The notes below the pieces were generated by a model, which saw only the letters and a program-made list of their open reading frames with translations, did not search any database and was not told where the DNA came from. Made by a program: the position numbers and the translations under genes. Shown one piece after another: positions 1 to 6,618 of a DNA stretch of 19,473 nt (its first letter is position 1; every line of letters begins with the position of its first letter). The stretch lies in the NCBI GenBank assembly GCA_937916135.1, contig CALFTQ010000029.1, positions 1-19,473 of the forward strand, given 5' to 3'. The stretch comes from an uncultured Verrucomicrobiales bacterium (GTDB lineage Bacteria > Verrucomicrobiota > Verrucomicrobiia > Verrucomicrobiales > Akkermansiaceae).

Positions 1-2968
1 AAGGCTGCTCTGCCAGGGCGAGAGTCTGTTTCACCACATTGCCCATGGCGTCGTATTCGTAGAGCGTGGGTGCGGAGGGGGTAGTATCAAGGCCGGTATC
101 GGCCCAGCTCTTCACGAGCTGTCCCTTGGCGTTGTATTCGCTGCGGGTGCAGATGAAGCCGCCCTGGGTATTGGGCTGAGCCTGCACCACAACCTGGCCG
201 AAGCCGTTGGTAGTGGTCTGGGCAATGATGGTGCCATCCGCCAGCTGCTGCGTTTCGCAGATGAAACCGTTCTGCACGCTGTAGGAATACAGCGTTTCGC
301 GCTGCGCCGTGCCGGAAATGCGGGCGGTGGAGCCATCGGGGTTCTGCTGCGTGATGGTGGTGGCACCGGCGGGGGTGGTCACGGTGGTGGTGAGACCATC
401 TGCGCTGTAGGCGGTGGTGGTCACGCGGTCGAGTTCGTCCGTGGAGCTGATGACACGGCCGGAGCCATCGTAGGCCGTATGGCGGGCGGTTTGCATGGCA
501 CCGGTATGAGTGATGGTGGATACCGTGCGGCCCGCAGCATCGTACAAGTATTCCGTAATCGTTTCCGGGGTGATGACTGTTTCGCCATCGCGGATTTCAG
601 CGCGGGAAACTTCGGTAAGCCTGCGGGCGGAATCGTAAGTGTAATCGGTGCGCACGCCATCCGCATCCAGCTCCCAGATGGGGCTGCCGCTGCAGTTCAC
701 CTCGCGGGAGGAGTCTCGGCCATTATCCTGCACCGAGCCCACGGGGTGATTCTGGGCATCGAAGCTGTGGGTGACACCGGAAAGCAGAGCCCAGGTTTCG
801 CCATCGGAGAGGAAGGCATATTCCTCCTCTCGCACGGTATTACCGGCAGCATTGATGAAGCTCACGCGGCGGCGGCTCTGCCCGGGCACCGCATTGCCGG
901 CCACGCGGGATTCCTCTGTAATCGTATAGATAGCGCCGTGCAGGGAAGAAGGCGCGTAATCATACCACTGCTGCACGCCGTCCACCCCCTGGTGCATGCG
1001 GATACGCCCGCGGTTGAGCGCGACAGCGGCCTCGCCGGTCCAGGTCTCCGAGATTTCCAGGTGAGTGTGCGTAGACCCGGTGGCGGTGGTGCGGATTTCC
1101 TCACGTTTTACGCCGCCGGATTGGGAATACGTGTGGGTTTCCGTGGAAAGCGTGGTCATGAGCCCGCCGTCTGCCGGGCGCAGCTTGCGGGTAATCTGCG
1201 CGATATCGCCATTGAACTGGGAAGCGGAAGAGTTTACATAAGCATAATCCGTAATCAGTGTGTAGTCGCCGCCGCGCCAGGGTTCATACGATTTGACAAG
1301 CCGGCCGTGCTGGTCGTAGCAGTTTTCCGCAACGGAGCCATCCGGGGCGGTGCGGCGGATTTCATTGCCGCAGCCATCGTATTCAAACAAGGTGGTGCGG
1401 GCGGTGGGGCTGCCATAATCCTCCACATGGGAAAGCAGCAGTTCACCCACAGGGGTGGACTGGTAGACTTCGCAAATGCAGGAAGCCACAGAATCCCCCT
1501 GGCGCATCTCTGTCACCAGCTGCCAGACCTCCAGCGCCCCCGTGGCGGCAGAGGCCGGTTCGAGCACGGTGCGGGTCTGCGTAGTTGTCACGGCCTCGGC
1601 CCCAGTGCCGCGGGTCATGCTCCACGCGCCGGACTCTGACTGCTGCCAGGCGGTGCGCACATCCTGGCGCTGCGGGGCAGACTCTGTCACTGCCAGGGTG
1701 CCGGACTCCCAGGTAAAGGTAAATTTTCTGAAGAACGCAGCATCCTCCACGAGGGAGAATAAACCGGAATCTGCATCCGGGCCCGCAACGAGGTCAGGGG
1801 TATACAGGGCCAGGGAGAAGCCGGTTTCCGCAACATCCTCCACATTGACCAGGCCATCCCAGTAGCTCCATACCTGGCGCAGAGCACCATCTGCATACTT
1901 CACGGAAAAATAATCCGACACATCGCTGATAAGCACGCCATCCGGACTGGTGTACGACATCAGCGAGCCATCAAGCAGAGAGAAGCGCCAGGCCGCGCCG
2001 GAGTCGTCCTGCCAGCGAAGAGAGGGCGGCACCTCATCCGCCTCCTCCGCGGGAAGCAGGGAAGCCACGCCCAGCCCGGCGGAATCCACACCCACCGGTG
2101 AAATGGAGCCATCCGAATAATAGCGCAGGGCAATCACGCGGTTGCCGCGGCGAATCTCCAGACGGCAGCCGGGTTGAACACCCTCCGCCGGCACCTGCAG
2201 GATGGCCGCCAGCGGATGATTGAAGAGCAAGGCCGCCGGAGAAGCCAGAGCTGCGGAAAGAGCCTTTGCCTGCATGACCAGCTTGCCACCGAGCATGGCG
2301 CCAAAGCCGCGCAGGGCCCCTGCATTGCAGGACCAGTACAGGGAATCCGCCGTAACAGATGCGGAAACCTCAGACCCGGCAGAGGAAGAAACCACGGCAG
2401 AGCCGCTGCGGGCAGCAGGCAGACCGCCTTCGATGGAGCAGGTGGAGCCGCCACAGCCGCAGGTATCCGGTTCTTTCACACCGCCGGCCTCCAGAGCCAC
2501 GACGCGGTAGGAATACTCGCAGACTATCTTGTTGTTGCTGGCATCTGCCATGGAGATATTTTCATAATGGAACACCAGTCTATGAGAGCCGGAGGATACC
2601 TCGGCTGAGCTCGTCTGGGCGGGCCAGGTAGCGTGGCCGCCGAAGCGCCCGCCAGGCTCTTTCTCTCTGGTCATGTTGATGATGCGCTCACCATCCACGG
2701 TAACATAGCCCCAGTCCTCCACGCTGAAGGTGGCATCAATGCGAGCCTTGATGGAAACAGGCTCCCCTTTCTCATTTTCTGCGAAAGGAACTACAATATC
2801 AAAGATAACATCATCCGACATAGCGCTTGTCGGAGGATTCTGATTCCGGTTTCCCGACCCCTGGGCGATAACCGCGCCTGCCTGGAAAGGAGCTTCGGAA
2901 AGAGAAAGCGGAACCACGACTTCACCCGCCGGGGTGAACCATTTTTTATAATTCGGGGTAGTGTTCAT
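1..2968 (-). CDS. RHS/YD-repeat protein, N-terminal part (runs off left edge)
   Basis: One open frame runs from an ATG at 2968 through the left edge, giving about 989 codons with no stop, so the C-terminus is missing. There is no Sec signal peptide. Residues ~50-160 read like a beta-rich domain and are followed by a short Cys cluster (C170, C172, C177) and a low-complexity Ser/Ala stretch. From ~500 onward there are recurring YD-type repeats, such as FEYDGCGNEI, YTYDSARRL, YLYDAAGR and YEYDAMGN, which define the RHS family. RHS proteins usually build a beta-cocoon shell that encloses a variable C-terminal toxin or effector; that tip, and any immunity gene, lie outside the window. Whether this copy is a toxin, an adhesin or a wall protein cannot be decided here. 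A promoter and a 5' hairpin sit just upstream, and no Shine-Dalgarno is visible. The family call is firm; the function is open. Confidence 0.88.
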   Translation of the reverse strand, partial: MNTTPNYKKWFTPAGEVVVPLSLSEAPFQAGAVIAQGSGNRNQNPPTSAMSDDVIFDIVVPFAENEKGEPVSIKARIDATFSVEDWGYVTVDGERIINMTREKEPGGRFGGHATWPAQTSSAEVSSGSHRLVFHYENISMADASNNKIVCEYSYRVVALEAGGVKEPDTCGCGGSTCSIEGGLPAARSGSAVVSSSAGSEVSASVTADSLYWSCNAGALRGFGAMLGGKLVMQAKALSAALASPAALLFNHPLAAILQVPAEGVQPGCRLEIRRGNRVIALRYYSDGSISPVGVDSAGLGVASLLPAEEADEVPPSLRWQDDSGAAWRFSLLDGSLMSYTSPDGVLISDVSDYFSVKYADGALRQVWSYWDGLVNVEDVAETGFSLALYTPDLVAGPDADSGLFSLVEDAAFFRKFTFTWESGTLAVTESAPQRQDVRTAWQQSESGAWSMTRGTGAEAVTTTQTRTVLEPASAATGALEVWQLVTEMRQGDSVASCICEVYQSTPVGELLLSHVEDYGSPTARTTLFEYDGCGNEIRRTAPDGSVAENCYDQHGRLVKSYEPWRGGDYTLITDYAYVNSSASQFNGDIAQITRKLRPADGGLMTTLSTETHTYSQSGGVKREEIRTTATGSTHTHLEISETWTGEAAVALNRGRIRMHQGVDGVQQWYDYAPSSLHGAIYTITEESRVAGNAVPGQSRRRVSFINAAGNTVREEEYAFLSDGETWALLSGVTHSFDAQNHPVGSVQDNGRDSSREVNCSGSPIWELDADGVRTDYTYDSARRLTEVSRAEIRDGETVITPETITEYLYDAAGRTVSTITHTGAMQTARHTAYDGSGRVISSTDELDRVTTTAYSADGLTTTVTTPAGATTITQQNPDGSTARISGTAQRETLYSYSVQNGFICETQQLADGTIIAQTTTNGFGQVVVQAQPNTQGGFICTRSEYNAKGQLVKSWADTGLDTTPSAPTLYEYDAMGNVVKQTLALAEQP

Positions 2969-2977
2969 AATAATGAA

Positions 2978-2991
2978 GCGGCACTTGCCGC
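2978..2991 (-). promoter_or_regulatory. 5' UTR hairpin before the RHS start codon
   Basis: GCGGCACTTGCCGC is a perfect 6-bp inverted repeat with a 2-nt loop, or 5 bp with a tetraloop. It falls at the predicted 5' end of the RHS mRNA, 9 nt upstream of the ATG. Such end hairpins can protect an mRNA or limit ribosome entry; the role here is inferred. Confidence 0.45.
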
Positions 2992-2998
2992 AAAGGGG

Positions 2999-3027
2999 GG
3001 TATAACACAGCCGGGAATAAGGCGCAA
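2999..3027 (-). promoter_or_regulatory. Predicted sigma70-type promoter of the RHS gene
   Basis: On the minus strand a TTGCGC -35 box (3027-3022) and a TATACC -10 box (3004-2999) are separated by 17 nt. The predicted start point near 2992 lies about 24 nt before the ATG. The -35 hexamer is identical to the one proposed for ilvA. Read by eye, not tested. Confidence 0.45.
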
Positions 3028-3136
3028 CAAAATATGGAGAGGGGGTACTGCGTTCCACTCGGAAACTAGCACTCTCTCAGCGAGGCGCTGGCAAATAACC
3101 GGCCATGCGGCGCGCGGCGGAAAATCGCACTGATAA

Positions 3137-3150
3137 TTCAATTGATTATG
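3137..3150. repeat. 14-bp direct repeat, copy 1
   Basis: TTCAATTGATTATG occurs here and again, identically, at 3335-3348, one copy on each side of the REPIN-like element. The core CAATTGAT appears a third time at 3192-3199. Origin unknown. Confidence 0.6.
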
Positions 3151-3224
3151 CGTTGGAATAATTAACCTGGTTTTCATATTCAAATGTAAACCAATTGATA
3201 AATCGGAATTTGTGGGGGAACTCT

Positions 3225-3293
3225 GTCGGAGCACGGGACTTCAGTCCCGATTGGAAGCACCGTTATTTCGGGACTGAAGTCCCGTGCCCCGAC
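3225..3293. repeat. REPIN-like element: two inverted REP palindromes
   Basis: The 26-base left arm (3225-3250) and right arm (3268-3293) are reverse complements with one mismatch, separated by a 17-base loop. Each arm contains its own palindrome, CGGGACT-TC-AGTCCCG on the left and CGGGACT-GA-AGTCCCG on the right. The left palindrome is preceded by GGAG, a tetranucleotide found beside REP stems mobilised by RAYT (TnpA-REP) transposases; in the right arm the matching bases read GGGG. Two inverted REPs that can fold into one long hairpin are the definition of a REPIN. No RAYT gene is present, so mobilisation would be in trans. Confidence 0.7.
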
Positions 3294-3334
3294 AACGACA
3301 AACATCAATTTGTCGGGGGGGGATAACCAACTCG

Positions 3335-3348
3335 TTCAATTGATTATG
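3335..3348. repeat. 14-bp direct repeat, copy 2
   Basis: Exact second copy of the TTCAATTGATTATG motif at 3137-3150, 198 bp downstream of the first. It lies about 50 bp upstream of the ilvA -35 box, so it could also be a regulator-binding site. Confidence 0.6.
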
Positions 3349-3394
3349 AAATCTCAGGGATACGTGAAAATTATCTGGATTACACACTCCGCGC

Positions 3395-3423
3395 TTGCGC
3401 GGGCGGCGGGAGTAATGTACAAT
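3395..3423 (+). promoter_or_regulatory. Predicted sigma70-type promoter of the ilvA operon
   Basis: TTGCGC (3395-3400) and TACAAT (3418-3423) are 17 nt apart. The expected start point is near 3430, leaving a leader of only about 9 nt before the ATG at 3439. No attenuator, T-box or leader peptide is visible. Confidence 0.5.
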
Positions 3424-3438
3424 GGCGCGCACAAGGCT

Positions 3439-5001
3439 ATGAGCACACTGAAAGACCAGCTTTTCGATGAGATACTGCAGGCGCGCCAGCGCGTTTATGC
3501 TGTGGGGAGTCCCACGCCGATGCAGGAAATCTGCCTGCCGGAGGTAGGCGCAACTGTTTTTGCCAAGCGCGAGGATCTGGGGCCGATTAAGGCCTATAAG
3601 TGGCGCGGTGCCTACAACTGCATGGCCAAGCTCACCCCGGAGCAGCGAGCCAAGGGCGTGGTGGCGGCATCTGCCGGGAACCACGGCCAGGGTGTGGCTC
3701 TGGCGGCGAAGCGCCTGGGCTGCAAGGCGCATATCTTCATGCCGCGCTCCACCCCGGTGGTGAAGCAGAACGCCGTGCGCATGCACGGCGGCGAGCAGGT
3801 GGAGATTGTGCTGGTGGGCGACTCCTACGATGCCGCTTCCCACGCTGCCCATGAGTTTGCCGATGCGAACAAGCTCACCTTTGTGCACCCCTACGACCAC
3901 CTGTTCACCATGGGCGGTCAGGGTACGCTGGCCGATGAAGTGGTGATGAGCGGTCAAGGGCCTTTTGACCGTGTGTATCTCCAGATTGGCGGTGGCGGCC
4001 TTGCGGCGGCCTGTGCCTGCTGGTTCAAGAAGTTCTGGCCGGATTGCAAGTGCATCGGTGTGGAGGGGGTGAACCAGGCTTCCATGAAGCTGGCGGTGGA
4101 GAGCGGGGAGCGCAAGACGCTGCCCTATGTGGACGTATTCTGCGATGGCACCGCTGTGCGCACCGCCGGTGAGCTCACCTACGAGCTTTGCAATGAGCTG
4201 CTGGATGGTTTTGTGACTGTGACCAATGAGGAGGTGTGCAAGGCTATCCGCTCGCTGTGGAACGGCCTGCGCGTGATAACGGAACCCTCCGGCGCCATGG
4301 GCCTGGCCGCCCTGCTGCAGGACTGGCGCAATGGCAACATCAAGCCCGGTGAGAAGTGCCTGGTGGTGCTTTCCGGTGCCAATATGGATTTCACCCAGAT
4401 GGGCGTGGTGGCCAGCCGCGCCGGTGTGCAGGAAAGCAACCGGCAGGAGCGCTTCCTGCAGATTCCCATGGAAACCAAGCGCGGGCAGATCCTCAAATAC
4501 CTGGAGAGCATCCCTGCCGGTGTGCAGCTCACGGATGTGCAGTATGGCCGCGTGGCGGGCGATATTCAGCACCCGGTCTTCGGCGTGCTGGCCACGGATG
4601 AGCAGTTTGCCGAGATTGACCGCGCTCTGGCAGAAAAGGGGCTGAAAGCCCGCGATGTGACGAACCACGACGACGTGCGCTTCCGCATGATTTCCTACGA
4701 CCGCGAGCGACTGACGCACCCGGTATTCTTCGTGATTGAGTTCCCGGAGCGTCCGGGGGCCTTCTCCGAGTTCATGCGCATGACGGGTAAGTACGCGCAC
4801 CTGTGCTATTTCAATTACCGCTACTCCGGTGAGCAGGTGGGCCGCGCCCTGGTGGGCATGGAGTTCGAGACCCTGCAGGACCGCGAGGCCTGCCATGCCG
4901 AGGCTACCCGACTGCTGGGCACCACGATTCAGGGCATTCACGAGCTGCCGGATGAGGTGCGCCGCCGTGTGCTGGACCGCATGTCCCCCATGGAGAAATG
5001 A
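3439..5001 (+). CDS. ilvA: Biosynthetic threonine ammonia-lyase (threonine deaminase)
   Basis: A PLP enzyme that converts L-threonine to 2-oxobutanoate and ammonia, the first committed step of isoleucine synthesis. The protein has 520 residues, close to E. coli IlvA (514). The PLP lysine is K54 in KAYKWRGAY, the glycine-rich phosphate loop is at 184-187 (GGGG), and SGANMDF is at 312-318. Residues ~337-520 match the C-terminal ACT-like regulatory half, including EFPERPGAF, so this is the isoleucine-regulated biosynthetic form and not the short catabolic one. The frame is open back to 3310, but family alignment and the promoter at 3395-3423 favour the ATG at 3439. The stop overlaps the maf start by four bases (ATGA), which points to translational coupling. 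Confidence 0.95.
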   Translation: MSTLKDQLFDEILQARQRVYAVGSPTPMQEICLPEVGATVFAKREDLGPIKAYKWRGAYNCMAKLTPEQRAKGVVAASAGNHGQGVALAAKRLGCKAHIFMPRSTPVVKQNAVRMHGGEQVEIVLVGDSYDAASHAAHEFADANKLTFVHPYDHLFTMGGQGTLADEVVMSGQGPFDRVYLQIGGGGLAAACACWFKKFWPDCKCIGVEGVNQASMKLAVESGERKTLPYVDVFCDGTAVRTAGELTYELCNELLDGFVTVTNEEVCKAIRSLWNGLRVITEPSGAMGLAALLQDWRNGNIKPGEKCLVVLSGANMDFTQMGVVASRAGVQESNRQERFLQIPMETKRGQILKYLESIPAGVQLTDVQYGRVAGDIQHPVFGVLATDEQFAEIDRALAEKGLKARDVTNHDDVRFRMISYDRERLTHPVFFVIEFPERPGAFSEFMRMTGKYAHLCYFNYRYSGEQVGRALVGMEFETLQDREACHAEATRLLGTTIQGIHELPDEVRRRVLDRMSPMEK

Positions 5002-5543
5002 TTATTCTGGCTTCCCAGTCGCCCCGCCGTCGCGAGCTGCTTGCCCGCGCGGGGGTGGAGTTCCGCGTGGAGGTGCGCGATACGGACGAAGTGCACGATG
5101 CTTCGCTTTCCCCGGAGCGTCTCTGCGCCATCAATGCCGGGGCCAAGGCCGAGGCCGTGGCGCGCGAGTTCCCGCAGGCCACGGTAATCGGCGCGGATAC
5201 GCTGGTGTTCATCGATGGTGAGCCACTGGGCAAGCCTGCCGATGAAGCAGAGGCAATCCGCATGCTGCTGCGGCTGCAGGGCCGCACCCATTGTGTATGC
5301 ACCGCCGTGGCCGTCATCATGCCCGGCGGGGAGAGACGCGATTTTGCTGAAATCAGCCATGTGACCTTCCGCCGGCTGGATGAAGCCGCCATCCGCCACT
5401 ATATGAGCCTGGTGCATGTATACGACAAGGCCGGGGCCTACGCCATTCAGGAGCACGGCGAACTCATTATCGAGAGCTTTGAAGGCGACCTTGATAACGT
5501 CATAGGCCTGCCGGTGACACGCCTGCTGCAGGTGCTTAGGTAA
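4998..5543 (+). CDS. maf: Maf-family nucleoside triphosphate pyrophosphatase (YhdE-like)
   Basis: A house-cleaning enzyme that hydrolyses non-canonical or surplus nucleoside triphosphates to the monophosphate and pyrophosphate. The 181-residue length is typical. The N-terminal LASQSPRRRELL, the catalytic aspartate D67 in VIGADTLV, LGKP at 77-80, and YDKAGAYAIQ with Q151 are all present, followed by GDLDNVIGLPV. The DKAGAYxIQ form is characteristic of the dTTP/UTP-acting YhdE group and not the m7GTP-acting YceF group. The start overlaps the ilvA stop as ATGA, and the next gene follows after four bases, so it is the middle gene of a three-gene operon. Nucleotide specificity is inferred from motifs only. 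Confidence 0.92.
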   Translation: MIILASQSPRRRELLARAGVEFRVEVRDTDEVHDASLSPERLCAINAGAKAEAVAREFPQATVIGADTLVFIDGEPLGKPADEAEAIRMLLRLQGRTHCVCTAVAVIMPGGERRDFAEISHVTFRRLDEAAIRHYMSLVHVYDKAGAYAIQEHGELIIESFEGDLDNVIGLPVTRLLQVLR

Positions 5544-5547
5544 ACCA

Positions 5548-6516
5548 ATGAACAAGCAGGACATGATGGGCGGTTTCTTCGGTATGGAATTACCGGAGTT
5601 CGGCAATTTCCCATATCCGGAAACCCCACACTGTGCTTATCTGAGCAGCGGTAGAGCAGCGTTCGAGTGCCTGCTGCGCAACATGCCTAAGCCTGGCAGC
5701 ATATGGGTACCCCGCTTCATCTGCGACACCGTGCTGGAAGCACCTGCAAGGCTGAACATCCCGATCAAACGTTACAACTGTACGGAGCAGCTTTCGCCAA
5801 TTCTACCGGAAACAAGCGCAGACGAACTGGTACTGCTGGTCAACTATTTCGGACTCACCGGAGCCGAGATAGCCGGCTCAGCGGCAAAACTGGAGGGCCG
5901 CTGCGTGGTAGATGCCACTACGGCTCTGTATTATCCCCCCCTGCCGGGAGTTCCCACTTTCTACAGCCCGCGCAAATTCTGCGGCGTGGCCGATGGCGGG
6001 GTAGCCTGCGCCCCCTTCCCGCTGACTACGCTTCCGGAACACCAGGCCCGCAGCACAATGAACAGCCTTCACCTGCTGGAGCGCATTGAAACCGGCGCCG
6101 AAACGGCATTAGCTGCCAGTGAAGCAGCAGAACAAGCGCTTTCTGCCCCGCCGCAGCGCATGAGCAACCTCACCCGCAGGCTTCTCCTCAGTATTGATTT
6201 CGAAACCGCCGCTGCCCGACGACTGGAGAATTATGCCACGCTGCACGCTGCTCTGCGTGAAATAAACCACTTGAAGCTGCCGGACACCCCCGCAAGCGCC
6301 CCCATGTGTTACCCCCTGGTAAGTGCAATTCCCGGGCTGAGGGATGCCCTCATAGATGACGGGATCGCCCTGCCCCTCTACTGGCCGGAGGTCATCAACG
6401 CAACAGACGCAGCAGCGGCAGAAAACCGGCTTGCGCGCCGCCTGCTGCCTCTTCCGCTGGACCAGAGATACACCAAAACTGATATGAGGCGCCTCATCAG
6501 CCTGATTTTGGGCTGA
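5548..6516 (+). CDS. DegT/StrS-like PLP-dependent enzyme of unassigned substrate
   Basis: The 322 residues resemble a divergent group of fold-type I PLP proteins related to DegT/DnrJ/EryC1/StrS sugar aminotransferases. SPRKFCGVADGG (140-151) aligns with the family signature SxxKxxxxGEGG, making K143 the likely Schiff-base lysine, and D122 in VVDATTALYY sits where the pyridine-nitrogen aspartate is expected. YLSSGRAAFECLLR (31-44) corresponds to the N-terminal phosphate-binding region. At 322 residues it is shorter than standard family members (about 370-400), and the C-terminal part is weakly recognisable. It starts four bases after maf and ends at a probable terminator. No nucleotide-sugar genes are nearby, so the substrate, or even aminotransferase activity, is unknown. 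Confidence 0.7.
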   Translation: MNKQDMMGGFFGMELPEFGNFPYPETPHCAYLSSGRAAFECLLRNMPKPGSIWVPRFICDTVLEAPARLNIPIKRYNCTEQLSPILPETSADELVLLVNYFGLTGAEIAGSAAKLEGRCVVDATTALYYPPLPGVPTFYSPRKFCGVADGGVACAPFPLTTLPEHQARSTMNSLHLLERIETGAETALAASEAAEQALSAPPQRMSNLTRRLLLSIDFETAAARRLENYATLHAALREINHLKLPDTPASAPMCYPLVSAIPGLRDALIDDGIALPLYWPEVINATDAAAAENRLARRLLPLPLDQRYTKTDMRRLISLILG

Positions 6517-6533
6517 TTCAGCCAATTTTTCTT
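6511..6533 (+). terminator. Probable intrinsic terminator of the ilvA operon
   Basis: GGCTG-ATT-CAGCC (6511-6523) forms a 5-bp stem directly over the stop codon and is followed by AATTTTTCTT. The stem is short, so termination may be partial. Confidence 0.5.
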
Positions 6534-6562
6534 ATCAGTTCGGTATAAAACCGCTTTTTTAC

Positions 6563-6591
6563 TTGATGCACCGCGGGTGAAGGAGTATCAT
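6563..6591 (+). promoter_or_regulatory. Predicted promoter of the ankyrin/TRL pair
   Basis: TTGATG (6563-6568) and TATCAT (6586-6591) are 17 nt apart, with the expected start point near 6598. The same TATCAT -10 is proposed for the greA-like gene. Confidence 0.5.
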
Positions 6592-6603
6592 TGAGAATAA
6601 TAT

Positions 6604-6609
6604 AAGGAG
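6604..6609 (+). promoter_or_regulatory. Ribosome-binding site of the ankyrin gene
   Basis: AAGGAG lies nine bases before the ATG at 6619. It is one of the few clear Shine-Dalgarno sequences in the window and fixes this start. Confidence 0.7.
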
Positions 6610-6618
6610 TCATATTTC

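Larger units (their letters stand above)
2969..3438. other. Non-coding region between the divergent RHS and ilvA genes
   Basis: No credible gene lies in these 470 bases. They hold the RHS promoter and hairpin (2978-3027), a GC-rich stretch with nothing recognised (about 3028-3125), an AT-rich stretch (about 3131-3210), a 14-bp direct repeat (3137-3150 and 3335-3348), a REPIN-like double palindrome (3225-3293) overlapped by a further inverted repeat (3287-3318), and the ilvA promoter (3395-3423). The short minus-strand frame at 2965-3234 lacks any domain or start signal. Confidence 0.7.

Noticed and set aside
479..1639. Long plus-strand open frame opposite the RHS gene
   Set aside because: Its translation has no recognisable domain and is the reverse shadow of a continuous YD-repeat frame on the minus strand.
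2965..3234. 89-codon minus-strand frame upstream of the RHS gene
   Set aside because: It has no domain, overlaps the RHS start in another frame and would span the RHS promoter and hairpin.
3241..4941. 566-codon minus-strand open frame opposite ilvA
   Set aside because: It has no family resemblance and a His/Ala/Gln-rich shadow composition, and it lies antisense to a fully conserved ilvA.
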